A stretch of 33,083 nt of DNA. Source: Butyrivibrio sp. GTDB taxonomy: Bacteria; Bacillota; Clostridia; Lachnospirales; Lachnospiraceae. The stretch is taken from NCBI GenBank assembly GCA_017620235.1, contig JAFZQT010000058.1:1-33083 (forward strand). Reading direction: 5' to 3'. Position numbers and translations under genes: made by a program. The number at the start of each line of letters is the position of its first letter. The first letter of the stretch is position 1. Positions 23,340-32,550 of the stretch are shown in pieces. The notes beneath the pieces are model-generated. The model had not been told where the DNA came from. It searched no databases and saw only the letters and a list, made by a program, of their open reading frames with translations.

Positions 23340-25573
23340 ATCCTTACCTTTGTTCCCTTAGTGTCTCTGCTTGTTATCTTAAGATGGGCAAGCTCCAGCT
23401 TTTTATTGTTGTGTTCAACAGTCTTTTCTTCAAGATCATTCAGATAATAAACGCCTCTTACGAAATCATTTTTTCCAAGTCGCATTCCGCGAACACCGAC
23501 TGCCGTCTTCTTTTTCTCGGGAATGGTATCAACCGGAAATCTAAGGAAATAACCATCCTCTGTTCTAAGTATAACAGTCTTTTGCTCTTTAAGCACTTCC
23601 ACACTTACAAGTTCATCACCATCGGTAAGTTTGGTTGCGGCAACAGTTCTCTTTGAAACATCGAATTCACCGCCGTTTACAGTCTTCATCATGGAAGATT
23701 TGGTGGTAAAAATAAGTCTGTAAAGATTAAGTTCCGACTGGCTTGCTGCGAGAATTACAGTCTCAACGGAAGCATTGTAATTGCTCACATTATCAATGGG
23801 AACGCCCTTATCCCTCATTTTTCCCTGAGGAAGGTCCATTGCCTTGATCGTATGAAGATTACCAGCACTTGTGAAAAGACATACCTTACCGGTGTTCTTC
23901 ATCACAAATGAATACTTAAACTCAGCCTCGATAGTCTCTTTGTTTCTCTCATATGTTGAAGCATCGATTGTCTTTGCATAACCGAATCTGTCCATAATGA
24001 AAGCAACATCAACTTCTTCGACAGGCTTTTCTTCATATACTGCATTTTCCCTGTTGTCGATAACAGTCTTTCTCTTTGCCTGATATTCTTTCTTGATCTT
24101 ACCAAGTTCGTCCTGGATAACCATAGACATTGACTCGTGGCTCTCAAGAATATCTTCGTATCTGTATATATTTGCGACCGTCTGCTCGTGGTCTTTTATA
24201 AGAGCCTCGAGCTCGAGTCCTATGAGCTTGTATAAACGCATCTCGAGAATAGCATCTGCCTGAGCCTCGGTGAAAAGAAGCTGTGCAGCCATTGCTTTTG
24301 ATTCTCTTGATTTAAAGTTTATTCCTTCAGTTACACCGTTTACTAGACAGTTCTTAGCCATAGCTCTGTCTTTTGATCCGCGAAGAACCTCGATAACAAG
24401 ATCGATAACATTGCAAGCCTTGATGAGGCCTTCCTGAATCTCTTTTTTCTCCTGTTCTTTCTTAAGGAGAGTTGTGTACTTTCTGGTTGCTATCTCAAAC
24501 TGGAAATCAGCGCACGCACGCATGATATCCCTAAGAGACATTGTCTCGGGACGTCCGTTGTCGATAGCGAGCATATTTACACCGAATGTATCTTCGAGCT
24601 TTGTCTTCTTGTAAAGAAGATTTGTAAAGTTCTCTACATCGGTATCTTTCTTAAGTTCGATAACGATTCTCACACCTTCTTTTGAAGACTGGTTAGAGAT
24701 ATCGATAATGTCGTTCGTGATCTTCTTTTCAGCAAGCTCAGCAACATCAGCCATAAATTTGCCGATACCCATTCCGATCATAGTATAAGGAATCTCAGAA
24801 ATAACAAGATTGATGTGTCCGTTCTTGCCCTTCTCTGTCTCAACCTTACCTCTTATCCTGATCTTACCGGAACCTGTCTCATAGATATTGAGAAGCTCGT
24901 CCTTATTGATAACTACGCCGCCTGTAGGGAAATCAGGTCCCTTGATATACTTCATTAGCTCTTTTGTTGTAAGCGAGTCATTCTGTATATATGCGATCTC
25001 GGCGTCGATAACTTCCGCAAGATTGTGAGGCGGTGTGCTTGTAGCCATACCAACCGCGATACCTTCCGAACCGTTTATAAGGAAGTTCGGTATCTTAACG
25101 GGAAGAACAGAAGGCTCTCTCTCCGTCTCATCAAAGTTCGGAACAAAATCAACCACATTCTTATCAAGGTCTTCTAGGAAGTTTTCCTGTGTGAGCTTTG
25201 AAAGTCTTGCCTCGGTGTAACGCATAGCAGCTGCGCCGTCACCTTCAATATTTCCAAAGTTACCGTGACCGTCAACAAGAGGAGCGATCTTTTTGAAATC
25301 CTGTGTCATCACAACAAGACAGTCATATATGGAGCTGTCGCCGTGAGGGTGATATTTACCCATTGTATCGCCGACGATTCTCGCGCTCTTTCTGTATGGT
25401 CTGTCATATCTGATGTCCAGTTCATACATATCATATAAAGTTCTTCTCTGAACAGGTTTAAGTCCGTCTCTTATATCAGGAAGCGCACGAGCAACGATTA
25501 CGCTCATGGCATAGTCTATGAACGACTTTTGCATTATATCCGAATACTCGGTTCTTATAATTCTGTCTTCCAT
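23336..25573 (-). CDS. parC: Type IIA DNA topoisomerase subunit A (ParC-like)
   Basis: DNA breakage-reunion subunit that works with the B subunit encoded upstream. The 745-residue protein has the winged-helix core with catalytic Y119 (AAAMRYTEARL). The quinolone-binding region is YHPHGDSSIYD, with Ser80 and Asp84 at the positions of E. coli GyrA 83 and 87, so no typical resistance change. A coiled arm with GyrA-like LLFTEAQADAILEMRLYKL and a beta-pinwheel C-terminal domain (from about 490) follow. That domain lacks a QRRGGKG-type GyrA box, which argues for a topoisomerase IV-like decatenase rather than gyrase. Being outside the dnaA-recF-gyrBA cluster agrees. Family certain; the ParC versus GyrA call is moderate. 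Confidence 0.85.
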   Translation of the reverse strand: MEDRIIRTEYSDIMQKSFIDYAMSVIVARALPDIRDGLKPVQRRTLYDMYELDIRYDRPYRKSARIVGDTMGKYHPHGDSSIYDCLVVMTQDFKKIAPLVDGHGNFGNIEGDGAAAMRYTEARLSKLTQENFLEDLDKNVVDFVPNFDETEREPSVLPVKIPNFLINGSEGIAVGMATSTPPHNLAEVIDAEIAYIQNDSLTTKELMKYIKGPDFPTGGVVINKDELLNIYETGSGKIRIRGKVETEKGKNGHINLVISEIPYTMIGMGIGKFMADVAELAEKKITNDIIDISNQSSKEGVRIVIELKKDTDVENFTNLLYKKTKLEDTFGVNMLAIDNGRPETMSLRDIMRACADFQFEIATRKYTTLLKKEQEKKEIQEGLIKACNVIDLVIEVLRGSKDRAMAKNCLVNGVTEGINFKSRESKAMAAQLLFTEAQADAILEMRLYKLIGLELEALIKDHEQTVANIYRYEDILESHESMSMVIQDELGKIKKEYQAKRKTVIDNRENAVYEEKPVEEVDVAFIMDRFGYAKTIDASTYERNKETIEAEFKYSFVMKNTGKVCLFTSAGNLHTIKAMDLPQGKMRDKGVPIDNVSNYNASVETVILAASQSELNLYRLIFTTKSSMMKTVNGGEFDVSKRTVAATKLTDGDELVSVEVLKEQKTVILRTEDGYFLRFPVDTIPEKKKTAVGVRGMRLGKNDFVRGVYYLNDLEEKTVEHNNKKLELAHLKITSRDTKGTKVRI

Positions 25574-25584
25574 ATTTTCCCCTT

Positions 25585-27507
25585 TTAAATATCAAGCTCA
25601 GCATCGGTAGCATGCTGATGTATAAATTCACGTCTGGGTGGAACATCCACTCCCATCAAAAGCTCAGTCATCTGAGAAGCCATCTTGGCATCCTCGATCT
25701 CGACCGCTTTCAAAAGTCTCCTCTCGGGATCAAGCGTTGTCTCCCAAAGCTGCTCGGGATCCATCTCACCAAGACCCTTGTATCTCTGAAGAGTAAAGTT
25801 TCCTTTATGTGTGCTTCTGTATTTTACAAGAGCATTGTCATCGTAGAGATACTCTTCCTTGCCTCTTGCAGGCATAGCCTTATAAAGCGGAGGCATAGCG
25901 ATATAAACATGTCCCTGATAGATAAGCTCTGGCATGAATCTGTAGAAAAGAGTAAGCAAAAGAGTTGCGATATGCTCACCATCCACGTCGGCATCTGCCA
26001 TGATTATGATCTTGTCATATCTGAGCTTATTTATATCAAAGTCATTGCCGTATCCTTCGGAAAATCCGCATCCGAAAGCATTGATCATTGTCTTTATCTC
26101 AGCGTTTGCAAGAACCTTGTCGATACTTGCTTTTTCAACGTTAAGGATCTTACCTCTTATAGGAAGAATAGCCTGATAATTTCTATCTCTTGCCATCTTC
26201 GCACTACCACCCGCGGAATCTCCCTCTACGATGAAGATCTCGCACTTAGACGCATCCTTACTTATGCAGTTTGCAAGTTTTCCGTTTGAATCAAAGGAAT
26301 ACTTCTGCTTTGTAAGCATGTTTGTCTTGGCTTTTTCTTCTGTCTTTCTGATCTTTGCAGCCTTTTCCGCACAGCCGATTATAGACTTTAATGTCTCAAG
26401 ATTTCTGTCAAAAAATCTTGTCATTTCATCGCCTGTTATCTTGGAAACAATCTTGGCTGCATCCTGATTATCGAGCTTTGTCTTTGTCTGACCTTCAAAT
26501 CTCGGATCGGGATGTTTTATAGAAACAACCGCAGTCATACCGTTTCTTACATCGGTACCTGTAAAGTTTGCATCTTTTTCTTTTAATATATTAAGTTCAC
26601 GGGCATACTGGTTGATTATGTTGGTGAACATAGTCTTAAAGCCCGTAAGGTGAGTTCCGCCCTCAGCATTGTAAATGTTATTACAAAAACCGAGTACGTC
26701 CTCGTGAAACTCGTTCACATACTGGAACGCTACTTCTACTTCAACACCTTCGTTCTCGCCTCTGAACGCGATAACATCATGAACAGCCTCTTTTGACTTG
26801 TTCATGTCGCGGATAAATCCAGTTATTCCGTCAGGCTCGTGGAACTCAGTATATTCCTCGACACCGGGTCTTTTGTCCTCAAATATGATCGTAAGTGAGG
26901 GATTAAGATAAGATGTCTCATGAAGTCTTGATTTAATATCATCTTCCTTGAATCTTGTCTTCTCAAAGATCGTGTTGTCGGGAAGGAAATTGATCGTAGT
27001 TCCCGTTTCTTTTGTAGTGCCGATAGGCTCCAAAAGACCGTTCTTAAGCTGTGTTGTGGGAATACCTCTCTCGTAAGTATCCTGATAGATGTAGCCGTCC
27101 TTAAAGACTTTGACGCTCATCCTTGCAGAGAGCGCATTAACAACCGATGAACCTACACCGTGAAGTCCACCGCTTGTCTTATAAGAATTATTATCAAATT
27201 TACCGCCGGCATGAAGTGTGGTAAGAACGATACGTTCTGCCGTCACTCCCTTCGCGTGCATGCCAACGGGAATACCTCTTCCGTTATCGGAAACAGTAGC
27301 GGAACCGTCCGCTTCCAAGGTGACTTTGATCAAAGTACAGAATCCTGCCAGGTGTTCGTCGACAGCGTTGTCCACTATCTCGTACACAAGGTGATTAAGA
27401 CCTCTTGTAGTCACGCTTCCGATGTACATTCCGGGACGTTTTCTTACTGCCTCAAGACCTTCCAGGACAGTAATACTCGAAGCATCATATGCATCGTATG
27501 AAGCCAT
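25585..27507 (-). CDS. parE: Type IIA DNA topoisomerase subunit B (ParE/GyrB-like)
   Basis: ATPase subunit. Of 640 residues, the GHKL ATPase domain covers about 1-220 (EIVDNAVDEHLAG, DNGRGIPVG, GGLHGVGSSVVNALS), the transducer about 220-390, and the TOPRIM domain about 415-530 (IVEGDSAGGSAKMARDR, DADVDGEH). A GyrB-type tail follows (QRYKGLGEMDPEQLWETT). Segment LPIRGKILNVEKA resembles GyrB, so ParE is chosen mainly from the partner's missing GyrA box. It lies 11 bases before the A subunit, in the usual B-then-A order. An AAAGGGG site precedes the ATG at 27507. Confidence 0.85.
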   Translation of the reverse strand: MASYDAYDASSITVLEGLEAVRKRPGMYIGSVTTRGLNHLVYEIVDNAVDEHLAGFCTLIKVTLEADGSATVSDNGRGIPVGMHAKGVTAERIVLTTLHAGGKFDNNSYKTSGGLHGVGSSVVNALSARMSVKVFKDGYIYQDTYERGIPTTQLKNGLLEPIGTTKETGTTINFLPDNTIFEKTRFKEDDIKSRLHETSYLNPSLTIIFEDKRPGVEEYTEFHEPDGITGFIRDMNKSKEAVHDVIAFRGENEGVEVEVAFQYVNEFHEDVLGFCNNIYNAEGGTHLTGFKTMFTNIINQYARELNILKEKDANFTGTDVRNGMTAVVSIKHPDPRFEGQTKTKLDNQDAAKIVSKITGDEMTRFFDRNLETLKSIIGCAEKAAKIRKTEEKAKTNMLTKQKYSFDSNGKLANCISKDASKCEIFIVEGDSAGGSAKMARDRNYQAILPIRGKILNVEKASIDKVLANAEIKTMINAFGCGFSEGYGNDFDINKLRYDKIIIMADADVDGEHIATLLLTLFYRFMPELIYQGHVYIAMPPLYKAMPARGKEEYLYDDNALVKYRSTHKGNFTLQRYKGLGEMDPEQLWETTLDPERRLLKAVEIEDAKMASQMTELLMGVDVPPRREFIHQHATDAELDI

Positions 27508-27558
27508 ATAAATTCAACCCCTTTTCAAAACTTTGTTTTCATTTAGTTTTCTTCAGTC

Positions 27559-28428
27559 TCAAAAGTGTAATTTTCTCGTTACGGTAACTGCAAGCGCACC
27601 GGGACCGATATGACATGCAACGGAAAGAGATAAAGGATCCATGTGAATGTCCATACCTGGGAACTCTTTTTCAAGTTCTTTTTTCCATTCGTTTGCAGAA
27701 TCGAGATCTTTTGTATATGCGGCAGCAATCCAGTAATCTTTTGCTTCCTCTCCTCCAAAACGAATCTCGATGTCATTTTTGATCGCATTTATCATTATGC
27801 TCTTGCCCTGATTGGTTGTTCTAGCCTTGGCAAAAGCATCAAGTTTCTCACCCTGGATCTGAAGAACAGGTTTGAGTCTAAGGAGTGTTCCGAGTGCTGC
27901 GGCAGCAGGTGTGATCCTTCCGCCCTTCTTAAGATAATAGAGCGTATCGAGCATGATATAGATACTTGACTCAAACTTAGTTTCCATAAGTTTCTGCACG
28001 ATATCTTCCGCAGAGTATCCGGCAGCAGCCATGTTTCTTGCATCAATCGCAGACTGTCTCTGGGTTACAGATATTCTCTGATTATCAACAACAAATACTT
28101 TTCCCTCATACTCCTCCTGTGCGAACATGTACGCACTCTGACAAGAGCCGGAAAGTCCTGAACTCATGGGAATATAGACAATGCTGTCGTGATCTTTTAA
28201 TAATTCATCCCAGATTTTCATAAGAGAATCAGGAGTAGGCTGGCTAGTAGAAACATTGGCATTGTCGCCAAGCTTCTGATAAAACTGCTCCTGAGTAAGA
28301 TTTATATCTTCAAAAAACTCTTCTTCATCAATCATAAAAGGCATGGGAACAACATGGATTCCGAGTTCCTTAGCCTGTGCCTGCGTTATTCCGCTGTTAC
28401 TGTCTGTTAATATCGCTATTTTTGCCAT
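27559..28428 (-). CDS. DegV/FakB family fatty-acid-binding protein
   Basis: Binds a fatty acid and presents it to FakA for phosphorylation, feeding exogenous fatty acids into phospholipid synthesis. The 289-residue protein has the DegV features: AILTDSNSGI at the N-terminus, VSTSQPTPDSL near residue 60, YIPMSSGLSGSCQSA near 90, and GRITPAAAALGTLLRLKPVL near 180. Fatty-acid specificity cannot be read. Its partner FakA is encoded two genes upstream. The start is unusual: the only strong binding site (AGGAGG, 28457-28462) is 28 bases from the ATG, with a small hairpin between them. No in-frame upstream start exists, because a TGA lies seven to nine bases before the ATG. Confidence 0.9.
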   Translation of the reverse strand: MAKIAILTDSNSGITQAQAKELGIHVVPMPFMIDEEEFFEDINLTQEQFYQKLGDNANVSTSQPTPDSLMKIWDELLKDHDSIVYIPMSSGLSGSCQSAYMFAQEEYEGKVFVVDNQRISVTQRQSAIDARNMAAAGYSAEDIVQKLMETKFESSIYIMLDTLYYLKKGGRITPAAAALGTLLRLKPVLQIQGEKLDAFAKARTTNQGKSIMINAIKNDIEIRFGGEEAKDYWIAAAYTKDLDSANEWKKELEKEFPGMDIHMDPLSLSVACHIGPGALAVTVTRKLHF

Positions 28429-28436
28429 AATTATTC

Positions 28437-28462
28437 ATCGGTAAAAAGCCGATATTCCTCCT
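28437..28462 (-). promoter_or_regulatory. Shine-Dalgarno with intervening hairpin before degV
   Basis: On the - strand AGGAGG (28457-28462) is followed by three bases, then a hairpin ATCGG-loop-CCGAT (28437-28453, seven-base loop), then eight bases and the ATG at 28428. If folded, the effective spacing falls from 28 to about 11 bases. An ATG in a different frame at 28438 would open a 13-codon overlapping peptide. Confidence 0.45.
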
Positions 28463-28486
28463 ATTTTCAACCTAATAACTAAAATA

Positions 28487-28515
28487 ATATTACTTTTATA
28501 AAGTAGTAAAGTCAA
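28487..28515 (-). promoter_or_regulatory. Promoter for degV and downstream genes
   Basis: On the - strand TTGACT (28510-28515) and TAATAT (28487-28492) are 17 bases apart, matching five and four of six consensus positions. The -35 is inside the end of recG. It would drive degV and possibly the topoisomerase genes. Confidence 0.55.
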
Positions 28516-30565
28516 CAAAATTTGCCGATTTAGTACTTAACACGCTACGAAGTACACTATATTGTGTATTGTTTAGTTCCGGATCTTCGGACAAAATTCT
28601 GTCCGCATCCATTGAAGCTTCCTTCAAAAGGTCGCTGTCGTGGTAAATATCACCGATCCTGAAATTGAGTTCACCGCTCTGCCTTAAACCAAAAAGCTCT
28701 CCGGGACCTCGCTGCCTTAAATCTTCCTCTGCGATCTTGAATCCGTCATTTGATTTATTCATAATATCAAGGCGCTTTTTGGCGTCATCTGACTTCGATG
28801 TATTCAAAAAGATACAGTATGACTGCGCATTTCCTCGTCCGACACGCCCTCTGAGCTGATGAAGCTGTGAAAGTCCAAATCTCTCGGCATTTTCGATCAT
28901 CATAACCGTTGCGTTCGGAACATTGATACCGACCTCAATTACAGTGGTTGACACAAGAACATCGATATCTCTTCTCGCAAATGCCTCCATTATCTCGTCC
29001 TTCATAGCTGGCTTCATCTTGCCGTGAAGCGTTGCAACAGAAATCTCGGAAGGAAGCACAGATTTTAATTTATCCGTATAATCCGTGACATTCTCAACAC
29101 CGTCAAGTTCGCCCTCTTCAACCATCGGACAGATGACATACGCCTGATGTCCGGCTTTTACCTGATCGCAAATGAATTTATACGCAGTGTTTCTGTAATC
29201 GGTTCCGACAACGCAGTTCTTTATCGGAATACGTCCGCCCGGAAGCTCGTCGATAATAGAAATATGAAGGTCTCCGTACAGAATTATCGCAAGAGTTCTT
29301 GGAATCGGCGTTGCACTCATCGCAAGAACATGGACGTTTTCGCCTTTTCCCGCAAGTGCCTCTCTCTGACGAACTCCGAATCGATGCTGCTCATCGGTCA
29401 CAACAAGCGCAAGATTCTTGTACTCAACCTTTTCCTGGATCAGCGCATTTGTTCCGATTATACAGTTCACTTCGCCCTCTTTTATCATCCTCTGCGCTTC
29501 TCTCTTATCTTTTGCAGAAAGAGCTCCGGTCAAAAGAACCGGTTTAAGGCTTGTGAGCCCGTATTTATCTATCATTTCCTTAAAGCTCTCAAAATGCTGA
29601 GCGGCAAGGACTTCTGTAGGCGCCATGATCGCACCCTGATAACCGTTTGCGGCAGCAGTTAAAAGAGTAAGAAAAGCAACGACAGTCTTACCTGATCCTA
29701 CATCGCCCTGGATCAGTCTGTTCATGACGTAGGAGCCTGAAATATCATTTATTATGTCGTTGTAAGCGTTAAGCTGCGCATTTGTAAGCTTGTACGGGAG
29801 CTTTTCAAGAAATCTCTTCGCCTCAGCAACTTCCATCATTGGGAATGTATTTGTATTTTCTTCCTGAAGCTTTTTTAAAAGGCGAAGCTTTAAGACAAAC
29901 AAGAAAAACTCGTTATACGCAAGTCTCCTTCTTGCCTGTTCCAATACAGCCTTGTCTTTTGGAAAATGAATGTTGTATATCGCATCAAAAAAGCTCATAA
30001 GGCCAAGCCTTTTGATGATACTCTCAGGTACAAATTCTTCAAATCTGCCCGCGTTGTTAAACGCCTTCTGAACTGCTTTTGTAACGGTATTGTTGCTAAG
30101 TGATTTTACCAGAGGATATCTTGGCATCAGTTTGCCGCAAAGAGTCGCGTACTCTTCAGGCTTGTACATCTTGGGCTGATCTATGGTAAAGAAATTGCCT
30201 TTTTTCCTGACAACTCCTCTGAATATATGAGTTGTTCCGCTCTTTAATGAATTGATAAGATACGGCGCGTTAAAATAGGTCATCTTAACTTTGCCTGTCT
30301 GGTCGCCGCCTTCAAAAGAGATGATCGAGAGGTTTCGAACTCTTCTCCTTGCAATGTTTCCTATTATAGTGAGGGAAACAGCGCAGACTTCGCCTTCTAC
30401 AAGGTCAGAAGCGCAGACGGGAGCTTTGAACTCATCATAAGTTCTGGGAAAATAATAAATGAGATCTTTGCAGGTATAAACACCACACTTGTTAAAGAGC
30501 TTTCCCGTCTTTTCCCCTATGCCTTTTAAGTTTATAACTGATTCCGCCAGTTCTCTTTCTCCCAT
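28496..30565 (-). CDS. recG: ATP-dependent DNA helicase RecG
   Basis: Branch-migrating helicase that reverses stalled replication forks and processes recombination intermediates. The ATG at 30565 has GGAG six bases upstream and is preferred over one four codons earlier. The 689-residue protein has the N-terminal wedge/OB domain (about 55-150), Walker A GDVGSGKT (near 287-294), DEQH (near 391-394) and the motif VI region HQLRGRVGRG, then the RecG tail ERAPGELFGLRQSG-type sequence (here LRQRGPGELFGLRQSG). It sits downstream of fakA as in many Bacillota, but a terminator separates them. Confidence 0.97.
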   Translation of the reverse strand: MGERELAESVINLKGIGEKTGKLFNKCGVYTCKDLIYYFPRTYDEFKAPVCASDLVEGEVCAVSLTIIGNIARRRVRNLSIISFEGGDQTGKVKMTYFNAPYLINSLKSGTTHIFRGVVRKKGNFFTIDQPKMYKPEEYATLCGKLMPRYPLVKSLSNNTVTKAVQKAFNNAGRFEEFVPESIIKRLGLMSFFDAIYNIHFPKDKAVLEQARRRLAYNEFFLFVLKLRLLKKLQEENTNTFPMMEVAEAKRFLEKLPYKLTNAQLNAYNDIINDISGSYVMNRLIQGDVGSGKTVVAFLTLLTAAANGYQGAIMAPTEVLAAQHFESFKEMIDKYGLTSLKPVLLTGALSAKDKREAQRMIKEGEVNCIIGTNALIQEKVEYKNLALVVTDEQHRFGVRQREALAGKGENVHVLAMSATPIPRTLAIILYGDLHISIIDELPGGRIPIKNCVVGTDYRNTAYKFICDQVKAGHQAYVICPMVEEGELDGVENVTDYTDKLKSVLPSEISVATLHGKMKPAMKDEIMEAFARRDIDVLVSTTVIEVGINVPNATVMMIENAERFGLSQLHQLRGRVGRGNAQSYCIFLNTSKSDDAKKRLDIMNKSNDGFKIAEEDLRQRGPGELFGLRQSGELNFRIGDIYHDSDLLKEASMDADRILSEDPELNNTQYSVLRSVLSTKSANFVDFTTL

Positions 30566-30580
30566 ACCACTCTCCATACA

Positions 30581-30608
30581 TTATAAAAAGCCGGGCATCT
30601 AGCCCGGC
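30581..30608 (-). terminator. Intrinsic terminator between fakA and recG
   Basis: Seven-base GC-only stem GCCGGGC (30590-30596) with GCCCGGC (30602-30608) and a five-base loop, followed on the - strand by TTTTTATAA. It begins 13 bases after the fakA stop, and its T run ends 16 bases before the recG start. recG therefore depends on readthrough or on a promoter within fakA. Confidence 0.88.
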
Positions 30609-30621
30609 CGATAAGCAATAC

Positions 30622-32517
30622 TTACTCAGCTGAAATGACGTAGTAATAAATAGGCTGTCCGCCGTTTTGAAGTTCAACATCGCACTGAGGATATTTCAAG
30701 GTAATCCTATCCTTAAGATCCTTAGCATCACTTTCTTTAACCTCATCACCATAATAAATGCTGATAAGCTCGAGATCGTCATTCATCATCTTGTTGAGCA
30801 TATCAAATGTAACATCAGACATGTCCGTACCAACGGAAAGGATACCAGAATCGCCGATTCCCATGAAATCGCCCTGTCTGATCTGAACATCATCGATAAC
30901 AGTATCTCTTACAGCATAAGTAACTTCACCGGTCTTAACGGTTGTGATAGCTTCTGTCATTGCTGCAACGTTGTCATCAACAGGGATGTCAGGAACATAG
31001 TTGATTATAGCCGTAACACCCTGAGGCACTGTCTTTGAAGGAACTACGATGATCTTCTTGTCAGAATCATCATCCTCAGACATGATAGCTGCCTGATTAG
31101 CTGCAAGAATAATGTTCTTATTATTAGGAAGAACGATTACAGTATCTGCGTTAACTTTCTCAACCGCATCGAGAATATCTGCAGTACTGGGGTTCATAGT
31201 CTGTCCACCCTCGATGACAAAATCAACGCCGAGACCTCTGAATATCTCAGCAAGACCTGCACCTGCACAAACAGTTACAAATCCAACGTCCTTACGAGGC
31301 ATCTTGGGCTCTTCAGCTTCAGGAGCGGGCTTCTCAGCCTCGGGCTCTGTCTTAACTTCAGGCTCTGCTTTTGCCTCTGTCTTAGACTCTTCCTTAGTTT
31401 CAGTCTCTGTTTTTACTTCGTCTTTTTTCTCAGAAACAGATGAAGCGTCAACCTTGCCTGCAAGCGGAATGTTCTCGTCATCAGGCTGATATGTAGGTGT
31501 GAGCTCAGCTGCTCCGTTAATCTCTGTCTCTATCTCTGCCCATGAACCGTCTTTGTTCTCATGGAAGAGCTTCTCTCTGTGCTCCATTCTCATGTTGTCG
31601 ATCTTCATATTAGAAAGCTGACCGTACATGAGAGCTCTCTGGATTGCAAGTCCGGGATCGTTTGAATGAACGTGGACTTTGCAGATCTCATCGTCGGCAA
31701 CAAGAACAATGCTGTCACCGATTGACTCAAGGAATCCCTTGAAGTCTATTTCCTGTTTAACATTGAGAGGTTTGTTTAAAAGAACGATGAATTCGGTACA
31801 ATAACCGAACTTGATATCAACTTCTTCCTGTGCTGACTCTTTTGCCCTCGCACCGGGTGTAACCTGCTCTTCACTGATAGAAAGATCTATCTCTTTTCCA
31901 AGGAATCCGTCAAATGCACCCTTGAGAACCTGAACAAGTCCCTGTCCGCCCGAATCAACAACGCCAGCCTGTTTGAGAACAGGAAGCATCTCAGGAGTCT
32001 TCGCAAGTACTTCGTCAGCATATTTAATAACTTCTTCGCAGAAATATGCGATATCAGTTGTGCCCTCTACAGCGAGTTCGTGAGCCTTCTCTCCGGCTCC
32101 TTTTGCAACCGTAAGGATTGTTCCTTCCTTTGGCTTCATTACTGCCTTGTAAGCAGTCTCAACAGCTTTATCAAAAGCTTCTGCGAGTATTGCTACATCA
32201 ACCTCATCATGCTGTTTAACAACTTTGGTAAATCCTCTAAGGAGCTGGGAAAGAATAACTCCGGAGTTACCTCTTGCTCCTCTCAAAGAACCTGAAGAAA
32301 TTGCTTTACAAATTGCTTCCATAGAAGCATTGTCACCTAAATTAGAAACCTCTTTTGCAGCAGACATGATCGTCATTGTCATGTTAGTGCCTGTATCACC
32401 GTCCGGAACGGGGAAAACATTGAGTTCATTTATCCATTCTTTTTTCGCTTCCAGATTCTTGGCGCCGCTTAAAAACATCTTAGCCAGCATTTTAGCGTCA
32501 ATTATATTATTACTCAA
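30622..32517 (-). CDS. fakA: Fatty acid kinase catalytic subunit FakA (DAK2/YloV)
   Basis: Phosphorylates fatty acids held by FakB/DegV proteins to acyl-phosphates. The DAK2 nucleotide-binding domain covers about 1-205 (NVFPVPDGDTGTNMTM; SLRGARGNSGVILSQLLRG). The middle domain (about 230-330) has C240 and H282/H284 (YCTEF; VHVHSNDPG) at positions expected for the family's zinc site. The C-terminal EDD-like domain runs from about 409 to 631. Between the last two, residues 359-408 are an almost pure Glu/Lys/Thr/Pro/Ala linker (31294-31443), which makes the protein about 80 residues longer than the S. aureus form. It follows the Asp23 gene, as in Bacillus yloU-yloV. Confidence 0.93.
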   Translation of the reverse strand: MSNNIIDAKMLAKMFLSGAKNLEAKKEWINELNVFPVPDGDTGTNMTMTIMSAAKEVSNLGDNASMEAICKAISSGSLRGARGNSGVILSQLLRGFTKVVKQHDEVDVAILAEAFDKAVETAYKAVMKPKEGTILTVAKGAGEKAHELAVEGTTDIAYFCEEVIKYADEVLAKTPEMLPVLKQAGVVDSGGQGLVQVLKGAFDGFLGKEIDLSISEEQVTPGARAKESAQEEVDIKFGYCTEFIVLLNKPLNVKQEIDFKGFLESIGDSIVLVADDEICKVHVHSNDPGLAIQRALMYGQLSNMKIDNMRMEHREKLFHENKDGSWAEIETEINGAAELTPTYQPDDENIPLAGKVDASSVSEKKDEVKTETETKEESKTEAKAEPEVKTEPEAEKPAPEAEEPKMPRKDVGFVTVCAGAGLAEIFRGLGVDFVIEGGQTMNPSTADILDAVEKVNADTVIVLPNNKNIILAANQAAIMSEDDDSDKKIIVVPSKTVPQGVTAIINYVPDIPVDDNVAAMTEAITTVKTGEVTYAVRDTVIDDVQIRQGDFMGIGDSGILSVGTDMSDVTFDMLNKMMNDDLELISIYYGDEVKESDAKDLKDRITLKYPQCDVELQNGGQPIYYYVISAE

Positions 32518-32550
32518 AACAAAATTCCTCCTAGAACTTGATCTCTTGGC

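Noticed and set aside
25612-26289. 225-residue + strand frame inside the topoisomerase B gene
   Set aside because: It is antisense to a fully conserved TOPRIM/GHKL protein, has no binding site and shows no domain. The many other + strand frames are rejected for the same reason.
31294-31443. Tandem DNA repeat or CRISPR-like array
   Set aside because: The repetition is only low-complexity coding for a Glu/Lys/Pro linker, with no regular repeat unit or spacers.
31112-31489. Ser-rich + strand frame over the fakA linker
   Set aside because: It is the antisense reading of a Glu/Lys-rich coding stretch, which gives Ser/Phe-rich translation by composition alone.
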